Shown: positions 1 to 8,159 of the stretch, in pieces
How positions within the stretch are numbered: the stretch's first letter is position 1
Layout of the letters: each line of letters opens with the position of its first letter
NCBI GenBank assembly: GCA_038330085.1
Contig: JBBQNP010000071.1
Coordinates: forward strand, 1-22,351
Direction of reading: 5' to 3'
DNA: 22,351 bases
From: JAEUIA01 sp038330085
Lineage (GTDB): Bacteria; Planctomycetota; UBA1135; GCA-002686595
Made by a program: the position numbers and the translations under genes
Notes under the pieces: model-generated
What the model was told of the DNA's origin: nothing
The model's input: the letters and a program-made list of their open reading frames with translations, nothing else
Database searches by the model: none

Positions 1-1743
1 GGTCCGGGGCATGGCGGGCGTCGGCGGGGTCGGAGGTGCTGTCACACGCGGCGCCGCTCTCGGCGTCGCCGGACGCGCGAACTCGAACCGCTTCATCTTC
101 TCCGGCGTCGTGAACATGCCCGCGCGCGGCACTTCGAGCACGCGCGCTGCATGCGGTGCACGCGCTTGACCCTCGCCCTGACTGCGCATCGTGCGCTCGA
201 GCTCGGCGACGCGGCTTTCGAGCGAGCCATTCCCCGAGACCTCACGACCACTCGCCTTCGCGAGCCTCTCGAGCGCTTCGACGCGTGCTTCGAGCCCGGC
301 GTCATCACTGCTGCGCTTCTGGAACGATCCGCGCGCCTCACCCCCGGCCTTCGCACGCTTCTGTTGACCGTCCTGCATGGCACGCAGTTCGGTCTTCATG
401 CGCTCCTGTCTCTCCTGTGATTGTTCGCCTTGCGCACGAGCCTGCGCGAGCAAGGCCGAACGTTGCTCAGCACCGGCCCTGGCCTGCGCTCGCGTCGACT
501 CCTCCAGCGCTGCGTTCCAATCGACCTGCGCCTCCTCCATTGCTTTCTTGTATTCGCGTTGCGCGTCGCCCGAACTCCAGCCGCTCTGCGCGCGCACCAT
601 CTCCTCTTGCGCCTGTTCGAGGGCTTCGCGCGTCGCGGCGTCGGCGCCGTCCATCTGCGCACGAGCCTGCTGTAGCGCCTGTTCGACTTCTTCCTTCCAC
701 GAGTCGGAAGACCAGGCGACATCGGGGGCCATGTCGTCGTTGCCGGAGTCGTCGTCCATGTCGGGGGCGTCCATGTCCTCGACGTCCGCTAGTTCCGGCA
801 TGTCAGGCGCCTCGATCCCTTCGAACATGCCGCTGCCCTCCGGATCGAGGGCTCGCGGTGCATCGTCCGAGTCCGCGCCGTTTGGATTCTGCACGACGAG
901 CGCGCCGACCGACCCGCGCAAGCCTTGCACGAGCTCACCGAGGTCGACCGAGTGCGCGGCAGTGCTGTTGTGCGCGACGAGCGACGGAGCTTGAACGACC
1001 GTGAGCGCGCTGGGCAGCGACGGTCCCGTGAGCGAGACGAGGTTCCCATGCAGATGACCCGCGCTCACAACTCCTGCGCCGATCGAATTGCACGATCCCG
1101 ACAGCGGACCTGCGGAGCAGGAACCCTGCCCAGCGGAAGACGCGCCCGAACCGACGGAGCACGGCCCCGCGGAGCACGACCCCGACCCTGCAGCGCACTG
1201 TCCGGCAACGACGTGGCCGGCAACGAGGGGTCCTGCCGACGCCTGGCCCGGCGCGCTCGCAACCGTGAGCACACCGTTGTGGGAGTGCGCGACACCTTGT
1301 CCGACGACCATGAGCGAACCGTTGCTTCCGCCTCCGAGAGGCGACGAAGTGAATGTGCTCTGCCCCGAGCCGGAACAGACCGACAACGCGCCGCCTCCGC
1401 TCCCACACACCACGACCTGTCCGTTGCTCCCCGTGCTCACGCGCACGACGGACGGAGCTGCGTGCCCTTGCTTTCGATCACAGTTCGGATCGCAGCACGC
1501 GACGGCGACGCACGGGGTGGTGACGCATGTCGCGGTCACGCACGGCGCCGTGACGCACGCGGTTGCGACACACGTCGCAACCGAGCGCGAGCCGTCAAGT
1601 GCGATCACGACCGCGACCGGTGCTTCTGCGCGGGCGGGCGTGAGCTGCACGGCAGCGCGTGCCGTCTGCACATGCGAGCCGGCGAAGCCGACGGCGGTCC
1701 ATGCGCCACAGCCCGCGAACAAGACGAGGATGTTGTGCTTCAT
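1..1743 (-). CDS. Exported Cys-pentapeptide-repeat, charged-helix protein (partial, C-terminus outside window)
   Basis: The frame is open from an ATG at 1743 to the window edge (581 codons, no stop), checked codon by codon. The ATG lies 2 nt after the M56 gene's stop, so the two are probably translated together. The N-terminus (MKHNILVLFAGCGAW...) is a plausible signal peptide. Residues 58-83 place a cysteine at every fifth position (58, 63, 68, 73, 78, 83) in a C-V-x-x-x pattern. Residues 100-260 are Gly/Ser/Ala-rich with several SCSAG and GSC units. Residues 300-341 are acidic with repeated DMP/DMD triplets. From about 345 to 530 the chain is Glu/Gln/Arg/Ala-rich and probably helical or coiled coil (for example LEARVEALERL near 484), followed by a Pro/Thr/Arg-rich tail. 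I recognise no family. From its context it may be an envelope partner or target of the adjacent BlaI/M56 system. Confidence 0.8.
   Translation of the reverse strand, partial: MKHNILVLFAGCGAWTAVGFAGSHVQTARAAVQLTPARAEAPVAVVIALDGSRSVATCVATACVTAPCVTATCVTTPCVAVACCDPNCDRKQGHAAPSVVRVSTGSNGQVVVCGSGGGALSVCSGSGQSTFTSSPLGGGSNGSLMVVGQGVAHSHNGVLTVASAPGQASAGPLVAGHVVAGQCAAGSGSCSAGPCSVGSGASSAGQGSCSAGPLSGSCNSIGAGVVSAGHLHGNLVSLTGPSLPSALTVVQAPSLVAHNSTAAHSVDLGELVQGLRGSVGALVVQNPNGADSDDAPRALDPEGSGMFEGIEAPDMPELADVEDMDAPDMDDDSGNDDMAPDVAWSSDSWKEEVEQALQQARAQMDGADAATREALEQAQEEMVRAQSGWSSGDAQREYKKAMEEAQVDWNAALEESTRAQARAGAEQRSALLAQARAQGEQSQERQERMKTELRAMQDGQQKRAKAGGEARGSFQKRSSDDAGLEARVEALERLAKASGREVSGNGSLESRVAELERTMRSQGEGQARAPHAARVLEVPRAGMFTTPEKMKRFEFARPATPRAAPRVTAPPTPPTPAMPRT
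1495..1572 (-). repeat. 15-bp tandem repeat encoding CVxxx pentapeptides
   Basis: Five 15-bp units plus a sixth Cys codon encode CVATA, CVTAP, CVTAT, CVTTP and CVAVA-C. On the plus strand the unit reads roughly as a repeated gtgacgcacg/gtcgc pattern. Cys and Val are kept in every unit while positions 3 to 5 vary, so selection seems to act at the protein level. Possible roles are metal binding, disulfide stacking or cysteine-linked multimerisation; none can be chosen from sequence. Confidence 0.85.
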
Positions 1744-1745
1744 GA

Positions 1746-3545
1746 TCAGTCTTTCGTTGGAACCTGGAACGTGTACACGGATGCAACGGGAATGGGTTTG
1801 CGTGAGGGGACCGGTGTCGGAGCCGGCTGCGCTGCCTGCTCTGCGACGTGCTCTGCTAGGTGATCAAGTTCGTCGAGACGTCCTTGCAGTTCGCCCGCGA
1901 GCTGCTCGAGCGCTTTCCGGCGTGCTTCGAGCGCGTCGAGCCGGTGCAGCAGCGCGTTGCCGCCCTTGCGCGTCGCGAGGTCGGCGCGCATCCGCGCGAT
2001 CTCCTCGCCGAGCGCAGTGAGTCCATCTGCGTCGGGCTCTGCGTCTGCGTCCAAAGTCATGCTCGCTGCATCCTCCGAAGGCGAAGAAACGGCGTCAGCA
2101 TCGGGCACTTGCGCGACGGGTGTGCCGAAGGCGTACGTTTCCGGCTCGGGATCCTGCGCGAGCGGAACCGGCTCGCTTTGCCAGGCGATCTCGAGCTCGC
2201 GCGCGCGATCCAGCAGCGCCGAATCCGCCGCGACGTCGACCGACTCCGACGTCGGATCATCGTCGTCCGTGCGCGCTTCCGCGACGACGCCCGGCACGAG
2301 CACTGCGACAGACAACGCGACCGGTGCCAACGCCGCAGTGAACCAGCGGCTCGCCTGCGGTGCGGCGGGATCGTGATCCTCGTCGAGCAAGCGGCCGACG
2401 CGCAGCGACAGGCGCGTGCCCGGTGCCGCCATGCCCGGCGCGAGTCGCGTCGGCGTGCTGTGCACGATCCAGCCTGCGATCTCGGTCAGGCACGACGCCA
2501 ACGCGACGCGCTCGCCGATGCGCACGACCGCGCGGTCGTCGCACAGGTACTCCGCTTCGTCGGCGAGCCAGCTCGCGCAGATGCGATTGAGCGGCTGGAA
2601 GAAGAACACGATCTCGATCGCGCGGCACGCGACGACCCACGAAGGATCGCGGCGCTCGGCGTGGGCGAGCTCGTGCGCGAGGAGCGCTCCGATCTCGTCG
2701 TGCTGCAGCTCGGTCGCGACGCGCGGCGGCAGACAGATCTCGTTGCGCCAGACACCGAGCGTGATCGGCGCGTTCAGCCCCGGCGCGGCACTCAGGCGCA
2801 CGTCGCGTTTCACATGGCTGCGCAGGTGCAGGTGCTGGAAGATCTCGAACACGTGGCCCGACACGATCGGCTCGCGGTCGTCGAGGTTGCGCAGGAGTCG
2901 GTTCCACTGGCAGGCCCAGCGCACGAGGCCGAAGAGGACGCCGGCGCACCAGAGGGCGAGCACGACAGCTACCCAACTACTCAATATTGTCTCAGAGAAT
3001 GTCTCAGAGAATGTCTCCGAGGATTGCGCAGAGGAGTTCGCAGAGGCCGTCGCAGAGGCACGACCCCCTGCGAGCGCGTTGCTCTCGGTCGCGAGCACCT
3101 TGGAATCGATTCCTCGTGCGACCGTCGGAAGTGCGGCAGCGAAAGGCCCGCCCGACGGTGTCCGGAAGAACGTGCTCGGCGATGCGGACGAAGGCGTTGC
3201 GTTCGCCTGCAGGTCCGGCGTGAGCGAGGGGACTGATGCTGTGTCGGTGGGCGCCGTGCGGATGCCCGCGATGTTCGAGCGCAACGCGAGCTGCAGCCCC
3301 CACGGATCGAGGCCGAGAACGCTCTGCGTGCTCGCCGTCACCAATCCGCCGACGAGCGCGAGCTTCCACAACCGCTCGCGGATCGAGGGCAGCGCGTCGC
3401 GCAGACGCTGGGAACGGCACGCCGCGCGCGCGATCAGCACGGCGGCCAACCACGCGGCCGCGATGAGCACGGTGCTGTGGAGCGCGTAGGTCAGCAGCCA
3501 CGCGATGAGCGCGTCGAGGAATCCGTGCAGGGGATCAGCGACCAC
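1746..3545 (-). CDS. BlaR1/MecR1-like M56 family membrane metallopeptidase
   Basis: This is a probable membrane zinc peptidase that transmits an envelope signal by triggering cleavage of its partner repressor BlaI. The GTG start has a strong AAGGAG Shine-Dalgarno 7 nt upstream and overlaps the end of blaI by 11 nt. Membrane segments lie near residues 11-40, 58-78, 188-212 and 401-423. The zinc motif HELAH is at 291-295, followed by LADEAEYLCDD at 327-337, which supplies the third-ligand Glu of M56 enzymes. After the last membrane segment there is no penicillin-binding sensor domain. Instead there is an acidic stretch and a helical, probably coiled-coil domain (about 515-575). The sensor therefore differs from classic BlaR1, and beta-lactam sensing should not be assumed. 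A Ser/Thr-rich loop with SETF repeats precedes the third membrane segment. Confidence 0.9.
   Translation of the reverse strand: MVADPLHGFLDALIAWLLTYALHSTVLIAAAWLAAVLIARAACRSQRLRDALPSIRERLWKLALVGGLVTASTQSVLGLDPWGLQLALRSNIAGIRTAPTDTASVPSLTPDLQANATPSSASPSTFFRTPSGGPFAAALPTVARGIDSKVLATESNALAGGRASATASANSSAQSSETFSETFSETILSSWVAVVLALWCAGVLFGLVRWACQWNRLLRNLDDREPIVSGHVFEIFQHLHLRSHVKRDVRLSAAPGLNAPITLGVWRNEICLPPRVATELQHDEIGALLAHELAHAERRDPSWVVACRAIEIVFFFQPLNRICASWLADEAEYLCDDRAVVRIGERVALASCLTEIAGWIVHSTPTRLAPGMAAPGTRLSLRVGRLLDEDHDPAAPQASRWFTAALAPVALSVAVLVPGVVAEARTDDDDPTSESVDVAADSALLDRARELEIAWQSEPVPLAQDPEPETYAFGTPVAQVPDADAVSSPSEDAASMTLDADAEPDADGLTALGEEIARMRADLATRKGGNALLHRLDALEARRKALEQLAGELQGRLDELDHLAEHVAEQAAQPAPTPVPSRKPIPVASVYTFQVPTKD
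2989..3024 (-). repeat. Three 12-bp tandem units (SETF repeat) in the M56 gene
   Basis: Two identical 12-bp units (gtctcagagaat on the plus strand, 2989-3000 and 3001-3012) are followed by a diverged third (3013-3024). They encode SETF-SETF-SETI in the loop just before the third membrane helix. Identity of the first two units suggests recent duplication. Unit-number change would stay in frame. Confidence 0.8.
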
Positions 3546-3972
3546 GGCGCTTCTCCTTCCCGCCCTTGTCGGCGTCCTTCGCGGTCGAGTCCTTCGCGCG
3601 CGCCGCTATCAGCGCCTTGAGCCGCTCGACTTCCTTCTTGTCGATCTCCTGCTCCGTCAACAGGTGGCTGACGAGCGCACTGAAATCGCCGCGAAAAAGC
3701 CGCTGAGTCAAGTCCGCGACCATCGAGCGGTGCACGTCCTTCTCTTCGATGCTGGCGTGGTAGACGAACTGGCGGCCGACGCTCTTGTGCGCGACGACGC
3801 CCTTCTTCTCCATCTTCGTCAGCATCGTGGCGATCGTCGTGAGCGCGCGGTCGCGCTCTTCGTCGCTGCCGGACAGGCGCTCTTGCACGCGCGACACCGT
3901 CGCTTCGCCTTCGTCCCACAGGACGCGCATGATCGCGTACTGCAGATCTCCCAAGTGATGGGTGCCGGACAC
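3535..3972 (-). CDS. BlaI/MecI/CopY-family transcriptional repressor
   Basis: A 145-residue winged-helix repressor of the penicillinase-repressor family. The N-terminal half (residues 5-75) carries the usual pattern, from LGDLQYAIMRVLWDEGEATV through the TTIATMLTKMEKKGVV recognition-helix region to the VGRQFVYHA wing. The C-terminal half (76-125) is the dimerisation helix region; RGDFSALVSHLL (94-105) falls where BlaI/MecI proteins are cut on induction. A Lys-rich tail follows. The GTG start has a GGAGGAG Shine-Dalgarno 5 nt upstream. It is the first gene of the operon, overlaps the M56 gene by 11 nt and lies about 97 bp from a BlaI-type operator, so it should repress its own operon. Confidence 0.92.
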   Translation of the reverse strand: MSGTHHLGDLQYAIMRVLWDEGEATVSRVQERLSGSDEERDRALTTIATMLTKMEKKGVVAHKSVGRQFVYHASIEEKDVHRSMVADLTQRLFRGDFSALVSHLLTEQEIDKKEVERLKALIAARAKDSTAKDADKGGKEKRRGR

Positions 3973-4068
3973 GGGCTCTCCTCCGCTTCTCGACGCTCTG
4001 AGACTCTTCTGACTCTTCGGATCGGCGACACCCGGACTCAGGGTCCGTTGCGCGCCTGAGACCAGTAC

Positions 4069-4084
4069 TACTACTGCGGTAGTT
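4069..4084. promoter_or_regulatory. BlaI-type operator palindrome
   Basis: The 16-bp site reads TACTAC-TGCG-GTAGTT. The ACTAC/GTAGT arms and the 4-bp spacer match the classic BlaI/MecI box (TACTACATATGTAGTA). An extra ACTAC half-site overlaps at 4067-4071. The site lies between blaI (minus strand, start 3972) and the lipoprotein gene (plus strand, start 4184), so repressor bound here could control both directions. Confidence 0.8.
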
Positions 4085-4183
4085 TGTTGGCCAGGGGCCG
4101 GATTCTTTTTGCGAGCGGATTTACCGAATGAGGCATCCCGACCTCACGTTCGGGCCGGAGGGGACGCCATACTCCCGCCGCGC

Positions 4184-5194
4184 ATGCGCCCCGGTGCTCC
4201 CATCCTGCTCGTGCTGCTCGTCACGAGCGGTTGTTCGGTCCTCTCGCCGACCTCCGATCCGCGGAGGACCGTGCGCGGTCCCTTGCCGGTGACGACCAAC
4301 GGGGCGATCGCAGACACGTTCCTCCAGTTCCGCCCGCGCGGTGCGACGACGACCGCGACCGGTGCCGTCGACGTCTCGGTCATGTCCGAGTACTCGAGCT
4401 TGTTCGAGAACGGGACCGGCGACAATTCGACCGTCGTGATCGATGCCGAGCTGTGGCGCACGGGCCTCGCGGCGCGCACGGGGCTCTCGCCGAGCACGGA
4501 CGTCGAGGTCGAAGTGCCGATCGTGTATGCGTCGGGCGGTTTCGCGGACGACCTGATCAACGGATGGCACAGTTTCTTTGGGTTTCCCGACGGCGGTCGC
4601 GACGAGCGCCCCAGAAACAAGTTCGATGTGCACGTCGATCACAACGCCGAGCGCGCGTACCAGCTCGACGACAACGAGGTCGGCCTCGGCGACGTACCGA
4701 TCGTCCTGACGCAACGCATCCTCGACGAAGCCGAGAGCGGCGTCGGCGTGGCCGTGCGCGCGGGCGTCGAGCTCCCCACCGGATCGCAGTCGAAGGGTTT
4801 CGGCAACGGCGGCATCGACTGGGGCGGCGGCGTGCTCGCGGAGTCGACGCACGGGCGCTTCACGTTCACGGGCGGCGCGTACCACATCATCACGGCGTCG
4901 TCGGACGGTTTCGATCGCGCGGGGATCGACGCGCTCGATCAGACCGAGGTGCACGGCGGCATCGAGATGCGCTGGAACGATTCAGCCTCGATCGATCTCG
5001 GCCTGCGCTGGAGCACGCCGGTCACGCACGACATCCACATCATGGAGATCGACGGCGACGTGCTCGATCTCGACGTGGGCTGGATCGAGGACTTTGCGAA
5101 CGGATCACGGCTGACGCTCGGGTTCACGGAGGACTTGATCGCGGAGTCGGGGCCGGATTTGACGGTGTTTTTGGGCTGGAGCCACGGTTTCTAG
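4184..5194 (+). CDS. DUF3187-like envelope lipoprotein
   Basis: This is a 336-residue exported protein. The chosen ATG gives a short hydrophobic leader with a lipobox ending in Cys17 (LVTSGC). An in-frame TTG at 4109 would add 25 charged or polar residues before that leader and is less likely. The mature part begins GPLPV and contains WHSFFGFPDGGRDE, then GLGDVPI and GVELPTGSQSKGFG, which resembles DUF3187, a family of predicted outer-membrane beta-barrel proteins of unknown function. Alternating-residue strands continue to the final FLGWSHGF, a typical aromatic barrel terminus. It is divergent from the BlaI operon, with the operator about 100 bp upstream, and sits 4 nt before truA. Confidence 0.75.
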   Translation: MRPGAPILLVLLVTSGCSVLSPTSDPRRTVRGPLPVTTNGAIADTFLQFRPRGATTTATGAVDVSVMSEYSSLFENGTGDNSTVVIDAELWRTGLAARTGLSPSTDVEVEVPIVYASGGFADDLINGWHSFFGFPDGGRDERPRNKFDVHVDHNAERAYQLDDNEVGLGDVPIVLTQRILDEAESGVGVAVRAGVELPTGSQSKGFGNGGIDWGGGVLAESTHGRFTFTGGAYHIITASSDGFDRAGIDALDQTEVHGGIEMRWNDSASIDLGLRWSTPVTHDIHIMEIDGDVLDLDVGWIEDFANGSRLTLGFTEDLIAESGPDLTVFLGWSHGF

Positions 5195-5198
5195 ATCG

Positions 5199-6014
5199 AT
5201 GAGCGCGACCTGGAAGCTCACCGTCGAATACGCGGGCACGCGTTACAGCGGCTGGCAGAAGCAGAAGAACGCGTTGACGGTCGCAGGTGAGCTCGAGCGC
5301 GCGATCGAGAAGTCCTTCGGCCCGGTCGTCGAGCTCGGCGGGGCTGGACGCACGGATGCGGGCGTGCACGCGCTCGCGCAGGTCGCGCACTTGCGGCTCG
5401 AGCGCGACATGGCAGAGGACGTGAGCACGGACGAAGTGCTGCGCTCGATCAACGCGCACCTGCCGGCGGACGTGAACGTGCTCTCGTTCGAGCGCGCTGC
5501 CGATCGCTTCCACGCGCGGCACCACGCGATCGCGCGCTCGTACGTCTACCAGATCGCGCGCCGACGCACGGCGTTCGCCAAGCGCTACGTGTGGTGGGTC
5601 GACGCGGAACTCGATGTCGACAGAATGCGCACGGCGATGCACGCCTGCGTCGGCGAGCACGACTTCGCGCTCTTCTGCGACGGCCGCGCCGATCCTGAGG
5701 ACACGCGCGTGCGCATCGATCGCGCCGAAGTGGGGGAATCGGGCGACCTGGTGCTGTTGCGCTTCGAAGCCTCGCACTTCGTGTGGCGCATGGTGCGGCG
5801 GCTGGTGGGCACGCTCGAGCAGGTCGGACGCGGCGCGCTGAGCGTCGATGCGTTCACGCGTCTGCTCGACGCGCCGCCGACGGATGGAACGTCACCTACC
5901 GCCGCGTGGACCGCGCCCGCGTCGGGACTGTTCCTCGAGAGAGTCCGCTACGAAGGCGATCCGATACTCGGCGCGTTGAGACCCGCGTTCCCGATCGACC
6001 CGCGAAGAGGCTGA
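5199..6014 (+). CDS. truA: tRNA pseudouridine(38-40) synthase TruA
   Basis: A 271-residue cytoplasmic enzyme that isomerises uridine to pseudouridine at positions 38-40 of the tRNA anticodon arm. The start YAGTRYSGWQ and the catalytic motif GRTDAGVHA (Asp53) are diagnostic. Further family motifs include DRFHARHHAIARSYVYQI and the late FLWRMVRR-like element (here FVWRMVRRLVG). Length is normal for TruA. It begins 4 nt after the upstream lipoprotein's stop, so the two are probably cotranscribed with no evident functional link. Confidence 0.96.
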   Translation: MSATWKLTVEYAGTRYSGWQKQKNALTVAGELERAIEKSFGPVVELGGAGRTDAGVHALAQVAHLRLERDMAEDVSTDEVLRSINAHLPADVNVLSFERAADRFHARHHAIARSYVYQIARRRTAFAKRYVWWVDAELDVDRMRTAMHACVGEHDFALFCDGRADPEDTRVRIDRAEVGESGDLVLLRFEASHFVWRMVRRLVGTLEQVGRGALSVDAFTRLLDAPPTDGTSPTAAWTAPASGLFLERVRYEGDPILGALRPAFPIDPRRG

Positions 6015-6050
6015 AGACGCCAGGAAATCAAGGCAGGCAACGATTGCGCG

Positions 6051-6086
6051 CGCTGCAGGCGAGCAGCGAAATCCCTGCGTGCTCGC
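6051..6086. terminator. Possible bidirectional hairpin between convergent genes
   Basis: Two alternative inverted repeats lie in the 90-nt gap between the convergent truA and beta-helix genes: cgctgc/gcagcg (6051-6056 and 6063-6068, 6-nt loop) and gcgagca/tgctcgc (6059-6065 and 6080-6086, 14-nt loop). There is no clear T-tract on either strand, so intrinsic termination is uncertain. Confidence 0.3.
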
Positions 6087-6104
6087 TGCGCGAATCGCAC
6101 ACGC

Positions 6105-8159
6105 TCAGTGCACTTCGAACGCGCCCATGTCGACCGGCGCATTCGGACCCGGGCTCACGTTCGGCATGGACGGATCGTCCATGAATCGCGCCGCGCCGTC
6201 CGCGTCCGTGACCACGTCCTTGGGCACGAAGCGATTCCAGCCCGCGTCGATGCACGGTGACCCCGCTTGCAGATGCAGGTCGCCGAAGTCGTCGTCGTCC
6301 GTGCCCATGAGTTGATCCGGTCCCGCGCTCGGCATGCGCACGAACGCGGGATCCATGGCGATCGATCCTTCCGTCCCGGGCATGACGTTCGACATGCACC
6401 CGTACTGGAAATCGATCGGGCCGACGAGGTCGGTCGGCGTCCCGCCCCACAGGATGCAGTTGCAGTAGCGGCTCGTGCTGTCGTCGTTCGCGAACACGCT
6501 GCCGCCCTTGTGCGCGATATTGCCGGCGAACGAGCAGTTCACGACCGAACTCGCGCTCGCGAACATCTCGTGGATGCCGCCGCCCTTCTTGGCGCGGTTC
6601 AGCGCGAACGTGCAGTTCACCACGCGCGAGGACGTGTGGTAGCCGTTGAGCAGCCCGCCGCCGAAACCTTCGGTCTCGCCGAACGCGACGTTGCCTTCGA
6701 ACGTCAGGCTCGTGAACTGCGGGCTCTCGCCTTCGCAGTACATCCCGCCGCCGCCGAGCTCGGCGCGGTTGCCGCGGAAGAGGCAGTGGTCGACGAACGA
6801 GTTGCTGAAGTAGTTGCTCATCCCGCCGCCGACGGAGAAGAACGTGCCGCTGGCGACGTTCCCGAAGAAGCGGCAGTAGCTCGCGCGCGACGGGCTCGAC
6901 AGCGTGTACAGACCCGCGCCCTCGCCCGCCGTGTTCTCGATGATGTCGCAGTCGACGACGACCGCGGCGCTGTCCTCGATGTGGTAGACGCCGCCGCCGA
7001 ACGAAGCGGCGTTGTGGCTGAACGTGCACGACGCGACGAAGGGCGATCCGCCCGTCGACCAGAACCCGCCGCCTCCGCTTCCTCCGCCGCCTCCGCCGCC
7101 CGTCTCGACGTCGAGCCCGGCGGAGTTGTATTCGAACGTGCAGTGCTCGACGACCGTGGTCGAGCGCTCACAGAAGACGCCGCCGCCGCCGTTTCCAGCT
7201 ACGTTCAGGCTGAAATCACAGTGCTCGACGCGCGCTGCGCTGCCTTCGGAGTGGAACATGCCGGCACCCTGCTCGGCGAAGTTGCCGAGCCACCGGCAGT
7301 TCTGGAACTCGGTGCCTTCCAGGCTGGCGCAGAACGTTCCGCCGCCGTCGTGCATTGCCTCGTTGTCGAGGAACGTGCAGTCGACGAGGCTCGTCATCGC
7401 GCGCTCGCTGACGTAGAGACCGGCGCCAGTCGCCTGTGAATGGTTCGCGCACCACATGCAAGCTTCGAAGGTCGTGCCCGCGCCGTGGTCGTTGACGGCG
7501 CCGTGATCGGCCATCCAGTTCTTCTGGAACATGCACCCGCGGAACACGGGATGTCCGCCGAAGATGTTCAGTGCGGCTCCCTGATCCTGGCTGTCTGGGT
7601 GATCCAGACCGTCCGTGCTGGTGCCGACCGCCGGTCCGTCGGCGCGTCCGCTCTCGACCGTGAAGCCGTCGAGCAGCGTGTTCTCGTCCGCGTCGATCGC
7701 GACGACGACGTGGATGCTGTTCTCCTCCATGTTGTCGAAGAGGAACCCGTCGTCGCCATCGAGATCTCCCGAGAGAATCGTCTTGTGCGCGGCGACGTCG
7801 CGTTGATCGCGCTCGGTCTCCGTGCCGTCGAACCCGCCGTAGAGCGCGACGCCGCTCTTCAGCTCGAACGACGCGAGGCGATCGCCACCCGCGTGCGCGG
7901 GGCGGTACGTGCCTTCGGCGACCCAGATCTCGTCGCCCGGTCGCGCGAGTGCGAGCGCCGTCTGCAGGTCTTCGAGCGCATCGGCCCAACTCGTTCCGTG
8001 TCCGCCGCTCGGTGCCGTCGTGCTGACGTGGATCGCCTGCGAAGCGATCGTGTTCGTGCTCGAAGACCCGAACGATCCCGAGCATGCAATCAGCAGCGCT
8101 GAAGCAGTGAGCGAAGCAGCTAGCCGGCTGAGCGCGTGCAACCGTTGAGAGGGGGTCAT
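6105..8159 (-). CDS. Right-handed parallel beta-helix lipoprotein, choice-of-anchor-Q type
   Basis: A 684-residue exported protein. A lipobox ends at Cys26 (LLIAC). The segment GTSWADALEDLQTALALARPGDEIWVAEGTYRP (about 55-87) is the typical entry of polymorphic-outer-membrane/parallel beta-helix repeat proteins. From about 160 to 560 there are repeats of roughly 23-26 residues with GGG[VMF]- turns and -V.[HN]C.F..N.A patterns, matching stacked beta-helix coils. The C-terminal LHLQAGSPCIDAG and the final VDMGAFEVH are characteristic of the choice-of-anchor Q group. The protein is probably a surface-exposed adhesin or carbohydrate-interacting protein; no catalytic residues can be assigned. A glycine-rich insert lies mid-helix. 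It is monocistronic, convergent with truA and divergent from the pilin cluster. No clear Shine-Dalgarno is seen. Confidence 0.9.
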   Translation of the reverse strand: MTPSQRLHALSRLAASLTASALLIACSGSFGSSSTNTIASQAIHVSTTAPSGGHGTSWADALEDLQTALALARPGDEIWVAEGTYRPAHAGGDRLASFELKSGVALYGGFDGTETERDQRDVAAHKTILSGDLDGDDGFLFDNMEENSIHVVVAIDADENTLLDGFTVESGRADGPAVGTSTDGLDHPDSQDQGAALNIFGGHPVFRGCMFQKNWMADHGAVNDHGAGTTFEACMWCANHSQATGAGLYVSERAMTSLVDCTFLDNEAMHDGGGTFCASLEGTEFQNCRWLGNFAEQGAGMFHSEGSAARVEHCDFSLNVAGNGGGGVFCERSTTVVEHCTFEYNSAGLDVETGGGGGGGSGGGGFWSTGGSPFVASCTFSHNAASFGGGVYHIEDSAAVVVDCDIIENTAGEGAGLYTLSSPSRASYCRFFGNVASGTFFSVGGGMSNYFSNSFVDHCLFRGNRAELGGGGMYCEGESPQFTSLTFEGNVAFGETEGFGGGLLNGYHTSSRVVNCTFALNRAKKGGGIHEMFASASSVVNCSFAGNIAHKGGSVFANDDSTSRYCNCILWGGTPTDLVGPIDFQYGCMSNVMPGTEGSIAMDPAFVRMPSAGPDQLMGTDDDDFGDLHLQAGSPCIDAGWNRFVPKDVVTDADGAARFMDDPSMPNVSPGPNAPVDMGAFEVH
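7065..7101 (-). repeat. CCG/CCT low-complexity tract encoding poly-Gly
   Basis: A run of ccgcc/cctcc triplets encodes a Gly-rich stretch (seven Gly, Ser, four Gly) inside the beta-helix gene, between a VET segment and a GFWSTGG coil. All units are in frame, so length change would alter a flexible loop rather than break the gene. Confidence 0.75.

Noticed and set aside
1088..2020. Long plus-strand open frame opposite the Cys-repeat and M56 genes
   Set aside because: It is antisense to two genes with better evidence, has no family features, and its composition is explained by high GC.
1860..3236. 458-codon plus-strand open frame opposite the M56 gene
   Set aside because: Arg-rich, low-complexity translation antisense to a clear M56 peptidase; a typical high-GC shadow.
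4109..4183. Upstream TTG start for the DUF3187-like lipoprotein
   Set aside because: It would put 25 polar or charged residues before the lipoprotein signal; ATG 4184 gives a normal signal peptide.
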